NCBI GenBank assembly: GCA_021495925.1
Contig: JAKEKT010000040.1
Location: 240,076-304,075 of the forward strand
Origin: Diplodia intermedia
Taxonomy: Eukaryota; Ascomycota; Dothideomycetes; Botryosphaeriales; Botryosphaeriaceae
Length of the DNA: 64,000 bases
Direction: 5' to 3'
In this document: one piece after another, positions 53,891 through 64,000 of the stretch
Position numbering within the stretch: the stretch's first letter is position 1
Layout of the letters: every line of letters begins with the position of its first letter
The notes under the pieces: generated by a model
The model's database searches: none
What the model was told of the DNA's origin: nothing
What the model saw: the letters and a program-made list of their open reading frames with translations, nothing else
Program-made: the position numbers and the translations under genes

Positions 53891-56566
53891 GGTGGTGGTG
53901 TTGAGCGCGCGTGGAGCTGGGTGAGGTTGAAGGATGGGAGGCGAAAGGCTTGAGGGGTCTGTATGAGAGGATTTGAAGGCGTTATGGTGCGCTATGCTGG
54001 CTGTGGCGATGAGGAAAGCTTTCAATCAGCGACGCGGATAGGGTTGGCGGTGATTGAAAAGGTTAGGCGCGGCGTGGGGGGTTTAGATCTTTTATGCCCT
54101 CATGTGCCGGGCACCGGCACCCGGCCCCCGGGCGCCCGCACAGCCGTTGATAGTGCCCATAATCAGTAAATCTCACCTAGGCATCTTCTTTCAGCCTTTG
54201 CTTTGCCCTCCTCTTTCTCCCTAGCTCTACATCCCTCTCTCGACCTATGTTTCTAGGTATACCTGGTCCGCCTTACTCTGCCATGTATGCCCCCTGCTTT
54301 CAGCGAAGAGAAATGCCAGGGAAGAGGCAATATAATACGCGTTTGTCCCTGCTCTTCTGCCAGCCAGCTCCCTCAGCCTGGTTCGGCGGCGCCATGAGTC
54401 ATGACGGGCCTCCTCTCTCTGCTGATTCCCTACCACCCACGCCCTCCTAAGGTAACTTGAAGTGTAGTTACGCGACATTGATCTTTCTATCTAGTAGCTC
54501 TGCAGTCAAAACACCGTTCCACCGGGGCAATACTTTTCCACGCCGGGAAGGATCTGTCACACTACAATGGCCGCAATATAACGTGAAATCTGCATTTTCT
54601 ACGCAGTTGGAATTCAGGTGAGGTCGGACACCATACACATGACTCGCCCACCCATCAAGAACAGCAGGAGTACTAACATGGTAAGAGCTGGTGCGCTTTT
54701 GGTCGGGGTGGGCATCCGAGGAAGCTCACAAAACGAGAGGCCATCAACGTATTTCCTCATATATATGGCTCGCGCAGGCACCGATTGATTCCAACTCAAC
54801 CCTCAGAGATATATCGCCGTGGTCCAAAATGCTAGGAAACAGCTCGACAATCTGCTCCAAGCAACTGCTCTCCTTAGAAACTTATCTCTTCGGTGAGCCT
54901 TTGCTTCTTGGAGGCTTTTCACCCGGGGGTTTAGCAATCCAGATTCCTTCCCGCTTGTCTTGTGCAGACCTTTTGCGAGCGAGGGAATCGGCTCGAGTAG
55001 CTCCACCAAAAGAACAGATGTCAGCAATTTTCCATGTACTCTACTACTACTTCATAAACTAACTCTTATCTACTTTTGGTAGTGCGCCAACCTATCCGCC
55101 GATGAAAGCTTTTCCACATCCAGCTTCAGGGCTCTAATGATATCTCAATTGAACACGACCTCAAATCGAAACTGCTTCATCACCCGAAATCTTGTCTCGA
55201 GATATTTATGCTTCAGGAAAGTCGACTGCTCCCCCCGTCGATCGACTTCGTTAGGCTTAACCCAGCAAGCGTGGATCTCATTGACTTTGGGACCGTCCAA
55301 ATTTCTGTAGGTTGGACTTGGACTCTAATAGTACTTCCTTTGGTTCTTTTCGGGGTGATTTTTTGCTTTCCATTTAGGGAGATGCGCTCTGATTTGATAC
55401 AAGCTCTTCGAGCCCGTTCGCCAAGTCAGCTGTCGGTCGGTGGTGGTAGGCTCGAAAGCTAATCTTACAGCAAACGCCATGCTCATCGTGCTCTCCCCCT
55501 TGTTTCCGATATCGAAAAATACTACCGCACGGCGCATTACTGCTTCCTATGTGCAAGAGCGGACTACTTCGAAGTCAATGGTTCGCAAGTGGTCTTCCAC
55601 TTTCGGCTACATTGATGAAGACAACAAGGGGAGTGGCAAAAGATCAAGGCGCAAACTGTCGAAACAGAACATTCCATTGCCTCAAAAATCCATCAAATCG
55701 ACCTGCTCGGCTCATGATCCAGCCCCTCCTCGCCATGTTGGTCCTTTCGTCGCATTAGCCATAAAGACCGCAGTAGAGTAAGAGCACACCTAAGGGTCAT
55801 CTCGCCCGAATTTATCCAACCTTAGGTCATACATTTAGTAATCTGTAACACTCTCGGTCAGCAGCCGCGGACTTATGGTCGGCTTTCACGGACCTTTAGC
55901 CAGCTGCCATACCCTCGCATTCGGGACCCAGCTAATGGTCCCTAGATGTAGCGCCACGTATTCATTCTTACACATAGCCAAAGGTTCGGGTGTTTTCGAG
56001 AGCAGAGAGCATGCAAGACTCATTACAAGACCACGGTAACATAGACTACGTAACAGTAGAATCCTGTATCTTCAAATGGCAAACTCACGCCTACGCCCGG
56101 ATAATTGCTTCAGCCACACACATAAAGACAACAAGGCCTGATGTGAAGTCCTTTTACAACCTGCTGCGATGCCAATGGACTCACCGATGGATCGTGCCGA
56201 CCAACGACACGATGCAAGTCTATGTTGACAATTAAGTAGTGTGCATTTCCTCTACGTACAATAACCGAGACATCGTTGACTCCAATTTGCATCCAAGGAC
56301 CAACATCCCCCCCAACATCCCAAGGCAGAACACCAAAGCAAAGAGCACAAACAGAGCTTTTCCCCCGTTCGAACCAACCAGCAGTCCACCCTCCCTCCCT
56401 CCCACCCTTCAAGCTCGACAGCGACGCAAATCCGTCAAAAAAAAAAAAAAAAAAGTCCGCCCGCCCGACAAAAAACACCACCTCCCCAATCTACGCTCAA
56501 CAACACCAACAACCGAGACACCAACCCATCCCCCAAGAACAACAACATCCATCCCCCCCTTCCCCT
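53891..56566. other. Gene-poor stretch
   Basis: Short frames only; 55208-55462 plus has a hydrophobic segment (WTLIVLPLVLFGVIFCF) but no context. Contains an A18 run at 56437-56454. No supported gene. Confidence 0.45.
56437..56454 (+). repeat. A18 homopolymer
   Basis: Eighteen consecutive A, about 110 bp past the stop of the minus-strand membrane gene. Confidence 0.95.
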
Positions 56567-57386
56567 TTACGACCTCGCCCCCCTCTCCCTCCACACGCCC
56601 CCAAACTCTCCCGCAACAGCCGACATGACGCTCCCCCTCCTCCCCACCATCTCCTCAACATCCAACCCGCCGCAATCCCCATCCTCCTCCTCCTCCCCCG
56701 CCGTCACCAACGCCAACACCTCATGCCCCACCGCACTCCCCACCAACGCGCCCGCCACCGCCCACACCCCCGCCACCCTCACGACATCCTCAGCCCCAAA
56801 CCCCAACCCCAACCCCGCCGTCGCCCCCATCAGCACGCCCGCGAGCAGCAGCGCGTCCTGGTGCAAATCGCCGCGGGCGCGGCGGTGGGCGTACAGCAGC
56901 GCGGCCGAGGCGACGAAGAGGGCGACGGCGGCGAGGAAGACGGGGCGGGGGATGTCGGTGATGAAGCGCGACGGCTGGTGGTCCGGGTGGTGGGCGCAGG
57001 GCAGGCGCGAGAGGTCGAGGAGGCGGGCGAGCCAGGCTGGGTGGTGGTACAGCGAGGTGACGAGGGCGGCGGTGAGGAGAGAGGTGCTGGCGGCGATGGT
57101 GGTGAGGAGGGAGGCCGTGGTGGCTTCGTTGGCGGAGGCGGCGGCGTCGGTGGGGGAGGACGGGTCGTTGGCGGGGAGCTGGGCGAAGGACGGGGGGTTG
57201 TATTGTGTGGGCGAGGGCGAGGGCTGGTCGGTGGGGGCTAGAAGTGGGCGGAGTTCGCCGCCTTTCTCGAGGTCGGTGCTGTGGGAGAGGCGCGCGCGCG
57301 CGCGCGCGCGGCGTTAGTCGGGACAAGCGCAGGTTTATGGGGGAGAGGAGGACTCACGGCTCCATGTTTCGGGGCGACGTCGTCAT
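56567..57386 (-). CDS. Polytopic membrane protein, two exons
   Basis: Exon 1 57358-57386 (MTTSPRNMEP), intron 57279-57357 with GTGAGT, CCGACTAACG and CCCACAG and a CG dinucleotide run inside, exon 2 56567-57278; 246 residues. After a Pro/Ser-rich cytosolic-looking N-terminus, helices are LLTTIAASTSLLTAALVTSL, PVFLAAVALFVASAALLYAH, LLLAGVLMGATAGLGLGF and VAGVWAVAGALVGSAV, so about four spans. HRRARGD between spans 2 and 3 is a positive loop. The tail is acidic, then Gly-rich. Family not recognised; the plus-strand frame over it is a shadow. Confidence 0.78.
57291..57311 (-). repeat. (CG)n run inside the intron of the membrane-protein gene
   Basis: About ten CG units, between the CTAAC branch site and the acceptor, an unusual place for a long alternating purine-pyrimidine tract. 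Confidence 0.9.
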
Positions 57387-59569
57387 TTGTGGGTGCGGCT
57401 GTTACTGCGGCGGGTGCGGTGTGATGCGGTGCGATGCGGCGCGGTCCGGGATGGCGGATGCAGCGGGCGTCTGGATTCGGGTTCGCGGTGGCAAAAAGAG
57501 CCCAAGGTCGGCGATTCTTCAGGCGCTTCCGGAAGCGGCGATAGTAGAGGGTGGGCGGGTTGGGTAGGGGCGATCTTGCAATGCACGGTCAGCCTGGGGC
57601 GTGGATCAATGCGACGGCAGTCTGTTTCACGAACACCAAGCTTCGCGCGGCGACCAGAGATTTGCGGCTTCAGAGCGTGCTCGAGGAGTCGCGGTGGTGG
57701 ACGGTTTTTGGCTTGAGGACTCCTGAAGATAGGAGAGGGTGGTGAATAGGGGTTCTGTTGCCCAGGCATTGGTTCGGTTGGCCAGCAAATCCGAGATTGG
57801 GCGAGTCAATTGGCCCATGGAGATCGCGCCCCTGCCGCCGGCCCGCCCCGGCATAGCTCCGAAGTGCTCCAGACTGAGACACGGTCTTGGGAGGCCGTGG
57901 GGCGATAGGCGACCAGCCCGATCCCGGATGCCGTGCATTGATGTTGACGACATTCACCTACCACATCGCACGGTCCCCGTCTCTAGACATCATCTACAGA
58001 CCATTCTCAGAAGACTGGTCCGTCGCCAGAAGATTCCTTGGAGTTTCGGTAGGAAGTCCAGCTTTCATCATCGAAACCTCGCCAACACGGCAGTGATGAA
58101 GAGCTCCTGCTGAGTTGGACGGGCAGAGTAGCTACGCAGCCAGGTGCCACGTCAGGTCAGGGGCGGCTACCTTGGACATCTGCGGGAGGCTCAATGGGGA
58201 AGCACTAGGGGATTTCTAGAAAGCAGATCGGTGGGGCGTCTCGGCAATCTGCGGTGTGAGAGGAGCCAGCGGTATGGTATCGCACGTGTTTGACAGGCAG
58301 CTCATGCTCGAGCTTGCGCAAGAAACGCCACTGGCGGGAGCGGCGTCGGGCGTAGGGCGTAGACCGCCTTTTGCATGTGAAGAGTGCGGCACAGCAGGGG
58401 CGAGCGGTAGGCCACCCAATACCTGCTCACCGAGTGTCGAGAAGGTAAGCGCGCGGCTATCGTGGATCCAGCATTGCGCTTGATCAGCAGCGAGAGTGTT
58501 TGGCGATTCCAGATCTCGTATTCAAGGAAAAGCTACAATGCGCTCTTTGGTCGGGTCCACCCGTCGCTCGACCCTCCTAGCCACCAAACCATTCTTCTCA
58601 CTGGAGATATTCGAGACCACTGATGCGGCAATGGCTATGTGGACAACGGTCAAGCGTTCGCAATGCCTGGGTTTTGCATGTCAGCCTCATCGGCGTGACT
58701 TGCCACTCGTGCGAGTCAAAACCGGGATAGCACGTGCCACCCACACCATGTTTAAGCTGGACTTTTGTCCGGCAGCGGTGTCCCGTTCAAACGCCAACGG
58801 GACGGCCCGTGCGTTCTAGACATCAAGTGTAAACAAGCTGGTGGAGGTCATCCATGGCGAGGGCAAAGTATCAGTCCCGCATGCTTATTGCTGGTAGGAA
58901 GGTCATTTGATACACACGCGAGATGTGCATCGTGGGCAGATGTCGCCTGGTGTTTTGCTCCGTGGACGCGGTCCTGGCTCCGAAGACTAGGCATCCTGAA
59001 GGATTGCAATCGGCGCTAGGGAACGGTGGTGCATCGGTTCGACGACTTTTTCCTATCGCAGTTCGCCGCGGAAAAAGGAATTTGATGCAATTCACCGCAA
59101 CGGCATAATCCGTGCACTAGCTATGCTTTCGGCTCGTGTGTCTGCGATGGACACGCGGGGAGCTCGGAGATTGGCTGAAAGCTGCGGCGGTGAGTGTCTA
59201 GGGGGGTCGAGTTAGCGGGACACCAGGTGAACAACCACAAAGGGACGAATTCCTACGATACAGCAAGAGGAGTATTGTCGTGATGGCTCGCGCTGATAGA
59301 GGAGATGAAGTTGTTTGGGGTCGGGGGAGCTCCGGGCAGCGGGGTTGCGCCAGCCACTAACGGCGGTCGCCACATTTGTCAGGCATCTCAACTCCGTCAC
59401 CGTCCGTCACCGTTGCCTTGGCCGCCCGCACAGTCACCCTCACCACCACCTCCCGCCCGCATTTTTACCAACGCCTTCGCGCCCAAGCTGGATCCGCTCC
59501 CAGATCCCGCCCTACACGCGCCCCCTTTGCGCTCTTCTCCCGCCCCGTTCCTCGCTATCAGCACAACTC
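57387..59569. other. Gene-poor stretch
   Basis: Overlapping frames without homology. 59400-59569 is the Pro/Ser-rich leader in front of the ubiquitin ligase start; it stays in frame with it but lacks an ATG in good context. Confidence 0.45.
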
Positions 59570-61582
59570 ATGGCCGACTCCGCCGACGACGATGAACGCG
59601 AAGAAGAACTCTCCTCCATCGCCGCCATCTTTCCCGAGCTAGCCCTCGATCCCGCGAACCCCTTCAAAGCTTCCATCGACCTTACCGTCGCACCCTCCGC
59701 CCCGCTCGCCGTTACGTTCCCGCCCGCCGTCGATGGCGCTCCGCCCAACTCTCTTCCGACGCCACCCACTTCCGATAATGAAGAGGCTACCTCGATCGGA
59801 GCTCCAAAGCCGCCCGCTCACGACATCCACCGCCTCTCATACCTCCCGCCGCTGCGCCTGCAGGTGACGCTGCCCGAGGGCTACCCCGCCGATAAGCCGC
59901 CGCAATTCGACCTCTCGACATCGCCCAAATGGCTACCGGACGCGACACTGCACAAGCTGGTGGACGAAGGCCCGGTTCTGTGGGAGGAATATGGTCGCGG
60001 CCAGGTCGTCTTCGCGTACATCGACTTCCTGCAGCAGGCGGCCGAGGGCTGCTTCGATCTGGTCGGTGACGAGGGCGCCGTCATCGAGGTCGCCGAGGAC
60101 ATGAAGATCCCGCTGCTGGACTACGACATCAAGGCCAAGCGCGAGCGCTTCGAGCAGGAGACGTTCGACTGCGGCGTCTGCCTCGAGCCGAAGAAGGGCA
60201 CTGTGTGCCACCGCCTCATGCGCTGCGGTCACGTCTTCTGCGTCGCCTGCCTGCAGGACTTCTATACGAATTGCATCAAGGAGGGCGATGTCTCAAGCGT
60301 CAGGTGCATGGATCCGAGCTGTGGCAAGGAGGACAAAAAGAAAAGGTCGGAGCGGACCGTCAGCCCGGGCGAGCTGCTTCAGATACCCATCGAGCAGGAG
60401 ATGGTCAAGCGGTACGTCGAGATGAAGCGCAAGAAGAAGCTGGAGGCGGACAAGGATACCGTCTACTGCCCACGCAAATGGTGCCAGGGACCCGCACGCT
60501 CCAAGAAATACCCCAAGATCACCGACCTCACCCAGCTCGTCGAATCCGACTCGGAGGGGGAGGACGAATCCGGCGCTCCGCCGCGCGACAGGGTCGAGGA
60601 GCAGATGCGTGGGTCCAAGTCTGGAGATAGGCTGGCTGTCTGCGAAGACTGCGAGTATGCTTTCTGCCGCGTGTGCTTGGCGGGCTGGCACGGCGAATTC
60701 GTGCGCTGCTACCCGCGCAGCTCCACCGAGCTGACCGAGGAGGAGCAGGCGTCGTACGACTATCTGCGCATGCACACGTCGCAGTGCCCGACGTGCTCCT
60801 CGCCGTGCCAGAAGACGCAGGGCTGCAACCACATGTGCTGCTTCCAGTGCCGCACCCACTTCTGCTACCTCTGCGGCGCCTGGCTTGCCCCGGACAACCC
60901 GTACCAGCACTTCAACAACAAGACCATCGGTTGCTACATGCGCCTGTGGGAGCTCGAGGAGGGCGACGAGGGCAACGCCAACAACGGCAACCGCGACGTC
61001 CGCTTCGACGGCGCCCGCGGCTGGGAGGCCGCCATCGCCGCCGTCAACGAAGCCGACGCGCGAGAGGTCCAGGCCGCCGAGAACGTGGCTGCGGCCGCTC
61101 CTGGCGGAGACGCCAACCCCCACGCGGCTCTACCCCCCGCACCCATGCCACCGCGCGCCGAGAACGACCCGCCCCTGGTCGTCGAGATGAACCAGCTCCG
61201 GATCGCCGCCGCACCGAACCAGCCGCAGCCGCCGGCGCAGCGGCAACAGCGGCAACAGCGACAACAACAACCTCAACAGCAGCCGCAACGCCGCGTTCAT
61301 CCGAATCAACATAACAACAACAACCGCAACGCCAATCAAGCAGCAGCAGCAGCGCGCCGCAACAACAACCGCCTACCCGCCGGCGGCGCCGAAGCCAACG
61401 GCGCCGCTGGCCGCAACGTACGGTTCCATCGGGAAGCCCGGATGAACCAGGCGCAGGGCAGGCATGCGGACGACGCGCTGCAGCGGTTCCTGGCCGCGGC
61501 GCAGGCGGATGAGGAGGACGATTGGGACAGCGACGAGTTGGATGGGGATGGGGATGAGGCGTGGGTCATTCCGGAGCGGTGA
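59570..61582 (+). CDS. itt1: RWD-RING-IBR-RING E3 ubiquitin ligase (Itt1/RNF14 type)
   Basis: Single exon, 670 residues from MADSADDDEREEELSSI (ATG 59570, CTCATGGCC). N-terminal RWD domain (about residues 8-175; ELSSIAAIFPEL, LPEGYPADKPP). RING1 from about residue 200: CGVC, then CHRLMRCGHVFCVACL. IBR around 285-375 with CPRKWCQ and CEDCEYAFCRVC. RING2 near 405: CPTCSSPCQKTQGCNHMCC, where the Cys of GCNHM is the catalytic thioester Cys of RBR ligases, then CRTHFCYLCGAWL. The C-terminal 200 residues are low-complexity (Gln, Asn, Ala) with an acidic end. Family members link ubiquitin through a HECT-like thioester; yeast Itt1 is tied to translation termination and RNF14 to stalled ribosomes. The symbol is by family resemblance. 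Confidence 0.93.
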   Translation: MADSADDDEREEELSSIAAIFPELALDPANPFKASIDLTVAPSAPLAVTFPPAVDGAPPNSLPTPPTSDNEEATSIGAPKPPAHDIHRLSYLPPLRLQVTLPEGYPADKPPQFDLSTSPKWLPDATLHKLVDEGPVLWEEYGRGQVVFAYIDFLQQAAEGCFDLVGDEGAVIEVAEDMKIPLLDYDIKAKRERFEQETFDCGVCLEPKKGTVCHRLMRCGHVFCVACLQDFYTNCIKEGDVSSVRCMDPSCGKEDKKKRSERTVSPGELLQIPIEQEMVKRYVEMKRKKKLEADKDTVYCPRKWCQGPARSKKYPKITDLTQLVESDSEGEDESGAPPRDRVEEQMRGSKSGDRLAVCEDCEYAFCRVCLAGWHGEFVRCYPRSSTELTEEEQASYDYLRMHTSQCPTCSSPCQKTQGCNHMCCFQCRTHFCYLCGAWLAPDNPYQHFNNKTIGCYMRLWELEEGDEGNANNGNRDVRFDGARGWEAAIAAVNEADAREVQAAENVAAAAPGGDANPHAALPPAPMPPRAENDPPLVVEMNQLRIAAAPNQPQPPAQRQQRQQRQQQPQQQPQRRVHPNQHNNNNRNANQAAAAARRNNNRLPAGGAEANGAAGRNVRFHREARMNQAQGRHADDALQRFLAAAQADEEDDWDSDELDGDGDEAWVIPER

Positions 61583-62684
61583 CGGTCTCTGATTGACTGA
61601 CGAAGAGATGATGGCGGGGTAAAACACTGGATGGATCGGGTTGTAGGAGGTTTTTCGAGTTTGCGAGCCTCTTTTTTTTCTTGCATTGCGCGCGGAGTTT
61701 TGCCTTTTTCTTCACTTCCGGGTACGGGAAACGAATGATTGAGGAGGGAGGGCCCTCACACACACATTCTATGGCGTTCCATTTCCCGGGTCGATGATTC
61801 CCACAAGCGGTTCGAGGTTGATTTTTAATTTATTCGTGCGATGGCAGCGCCAGGTATGGTTTGAGCTATGGGCATGTACAGACAGCGTCAGCGTCGTAGG
61901 TAACGTTGAAGTCAGAACTTCTTCTTTTTTCTCTGTGGATGTTTGTCGCTCGTGTCCTACTACGGCTCTTGATGGAGTTATCTACTTACTCACGTCAAGG
62001 GCACAACGTATATATACTGCACACGCCAACGAACCCGGTATTCAAAGCTCCAGTATGCCTTTTCCCTCTATATGGCTCTGCACAGCGGCGTGGTGTAGTG
62101 GGCAATGTCAAGTCCTAGACATAATGGCCGCGTGGGAGTCTCAAACGCTCAAATACATATTCCCCTCGCCCATTTCGGAAAATGGACCGTCTAGGGACTC
62201 AGCCGCTCACGTCGACAGCCCACCACCCCCAGGCGGATATGCAGAGTGAACGAACCGTTCGGGCTCTGAAGGTACTAGCCGCTAGGTCTGAAGGCGGGCA
62301 AGGTTGCGCGAGGACGCCGTGAGCGCAGGCGGAATGAGCAAACGCTTCGAGCATCCACCAGTCAGGACGAAACAGGCTACACATCGCTGCCACCGCCTCA
62401 CCAGCCATCACTCGCGGTCCAGAAGGCCAACCAGCAGCAGCGAGAAACGTCGGACTATGCACGATAACAGATCTTCGTCCAGCTCTCGCCCCTGCTCTAC
62501 CGAGCCGCGCCGGTAGAGGTAGGATACCTACCTCGGCGCAGCCGCGCACGCCGTATCCACGATCCGGATCGTTTCGCGCCTGGAGCCCTCCCTCCTCTTG
62601 CCTCACGATTCCCCACCACCCCCCCTGGGTCGTCAACGGCGCCGGTGTACGTACGCAGCGACGCGCCAGCGCCGGGCACCTCGT
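61583..62684. other. Intergenic, no gene seen
   Basis: Frames at 61794-62249 and 62199-62636 have no homology. A tRNA-like look near 62085-62150 was checked and lacks a B box. Confidence 0.45.
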
Positions 62685-62919
62685 CTATATGTTCTCCAAA
62701 ACCGACGGTAGGGTGGTCATGCCATCGATTGACCGTATCATGACGGTCAATGTCTTGCCATTGGGCATCTAGCTGATCGCATCTCGGACGGCTTTGATAA
62801 GCTTCTTGTCTCTAATCGGCGCCTAGTGGCTGGCCGAGCGCAGCTTCTGGCTGTGCAGCCGGAGCGTGAGGTCCTCGCCCACCGTCCGCGTATTCGGGGT
62901 AGGTGTTGTCGTCCGCCAT
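62685..62919 (-). pseudogene. Small pseudogene with two in-frame TAG codons
   Basis: Minus-strand ATG 62919 reads MADDNTYPEYAD; after a one-base slip the sense runs TVGEDLTLRLHSQKLRSASH, TAG, APIRDKKLIKAVRDAIS, TAG, MPNGKTLTVMIRSID, to a TAG at 62685. Both internal TAGs sit where CAG would fit, the expected trace of C-to-T change. Family not recognised. Confidence 0.48.
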
Positions 62920-62939
62920 CTTGGCCTTTCAGTGGATTT

Positions 62940-63474
62940 TTGCGTAGGTTGCGGGTTGTGTGCTACGTTTGCTGGGGGCGTGTGGGTTGATGGCTGAGGG
63001 AAAGGTAGTTTACTGGTAGTCTACTAGCTGGGAACTGCCCTTCTCCCGCCGCCCCCCCCCCCCACAAAAAAAAAACAAACAAAAAACTTCCAGGTTTCGA
63101 CGAAGTTGTGAGCCGGGCTCACGTTCCTTCCCAAACGGAGGCCCACCTCCCGGCCGAAGCTCCTCTGCTGCACCTTCCTCCCCTCGATATTCATTTGCCT
63201 CCTGTGCCTACTGCCCGGCACCACTGTGTTGAGATTGAAGGTGTTTGGTGAGACGACCCCGGGGGTCGCTTTATACCCTGCTCCTCGCGCCTGACTAAGC
63301 TACTCTACTTATATAGTGGTTCGCACCATATGCCATTACTTCTTGTAACGCGATCCGCAGGCAGGAAAACAAGGCAAAGACAAAGACAGAATGAGATCCG
63401 GAACCTTGGAATTCGTTCGGCCCGTTGGTACAGTTTAACGTCTCTATCTCCCGGGACGGTTGCGCGATCTCTTC
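62940..63474. other. Intergenic with C and A homopolymers
   Basis: No supported gene. A C-rich run and an A10 run occur at about 63049-63073; a few overlapping frames have no homology. Confidence 0.45.
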
Positions 63475-63763
63475 TCAGAGATCGAGTCTGAATCTCTTGG
63501 CCGGGTGCTTAAAATGTGATGGAACACCGACCTTCTGTCTTGGAACGGGAGGCATCTGGGCTCTGGTCTGATACTTGGCTGGGATGGTTGCTCCTGATTG
63601 AATGTCGGATTCCAGAGGCACGGGCGTAGGCGTAGGCGTCGGGGGGCGAAGGGGGCTTGCTTGAACGGCGACGGCGACGGGATGTGCTCCTCCTCCGGCC
63701 AAGCCGGTGGCGGGCGAACGGGAAGGTGTTACTGATGGCCCGTCACGGGCTGGAACGGTGTCC

Positions 63764-63811
<48 letters not shown>

Positions 63812-63996
63812 AATGTTCGAGGGGATCGGGAGGAAGAAAAGATGATGGATGCATTCGTCGAGGACGGCACGACAAAAAAGAAGGCAGCTTGGGAACTGGC
63901 GGTGGTGGCTCGTGAGGGAGTGGGCCTCTGCTGGGAATGCGGATGGTGCTCCCAGGCACAGGGAGTGTGCGACGGGGTGGCGGCGCTGGTGGTCAT
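63475..63996 (-). CDS. Open frame interrupted by a poly-G/90-bp insertion
   Basis: Minus-strand ATG 63996 (MTTSAATPSHTPCAWEH) runs 173 codons to a stop at 63475, ending HFKHPAKRFRLDL. Codons between 63901 and 63766 come from the reverse complement of another locus plus a run of Pro (poly-C on this strand), so the present protein is chimeric. The flanks read as a Pro/Ser/Thr-rich, disordered protein. The native gene is probably only approximately represented here. Confidence 0.4.
63766..63809 (+). repeat. G44 homopolymer
   Basis: Forty-four consecutive G directly before the copied 90-bp segment. Confidence 0.98.
63812..63901 (+). repeat. Exact copy of bases 16960-17049
   Basis: Ninety bases identical to the 3' end of the small membrane-protein gene, same orientation, joined on the left to the G44 run through CC. 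Confidence 0.97.
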
Positions 63997-64000
63997 GTTG

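Noticed and set aside
56276..57241. 321-codon plus-strand frame
   Set aside because: Pro/Gly/Arg-rich shadow of the minus-strand membrane protein, whose spliced model has clear helices.
62085..62150. Possible tRNA
   Set aside because: A-box-like sequence only; no B box and no acceptor stem.

Overview
The window is a stretch of filamentous ascomycete (Pezizomycotina) nuclear DNA. Evidence: short introns (mostly 48-85 nt) with GT(A/G)AGT-type donors, CTNAC branch sites and YAG acceptors; a Zn2Cys6 regulator, an amadoriase, a HET-domain protein and a DUF2011-type protein; and a snoRNA gene cluster carried in introns. A Dothideomycete-like source is my guess, not shown. Gene models below were spliced by eye.

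Layout. 0-1.3 kb: the 5' part of an MFS transporter (minus). 1.3-5.1 kb: no convincing gene. 5.1-8 kb: a noncoding host transcript (plus) with nine introns, eight of which carry a box C/D snoRNA candidate. 8.4-14.4 kb: small or decayed genes, a Ty3/gypsy integrase remnant, a degenerate gene with internal repeats, and a minus-strand gene with a duplicated exon-intron unit. 14.4-15.9 kb: a stop-codon-saturated block with no reading frame. 16.6-21 kb: a compact cluster of a small membrane protein, a fructosyl amino acid oxidase and a divergently transcribed Zn2Cys6 regulator. 22.4 kb: a methyltransferase relic. 23.6-27.2 kb: a large unknown single-exon gene, tandem repeats and a DUF2011-type gene. 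27-37 kb: sparse, with a few small genes. 37-54 kb: an accessory-looking island of small unknown proteins, several with apparent single-base frameshifts, two with CCHC zinc knuckles, two with Asn-rich linkers and coiled coils, and an intact HET-domain gene. 56.5-57.4 kb: a polytopic membrane protein. 59.6-61.6 kb: an RWD-RING-IBR-RING ubiquitin ligase (Itt1/RNF14 type). 62.7-64 kb: a small pseudogene and an open frame interrupted by a 44-base G run joined to an exact 90-bp copy of bases 16960-17049.

How parts may work together. The amadoriase and the Zn2Cys6 regulator share a 333-bp promoter region and could form a small catabolic unit for glycated amino acids. The snoRNA host gene supplies guides, probably for rRNA 2'-O-methylation. 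The 37-54 kb island combines an allorecognition-type HET protein with fast-evolving small genes, but any joint function is inference only. The most unusual observations are the snoRNA host gene, the poly-G/90-bp junction, the run of frameshifted loci, and the tandemly duplicated exon.
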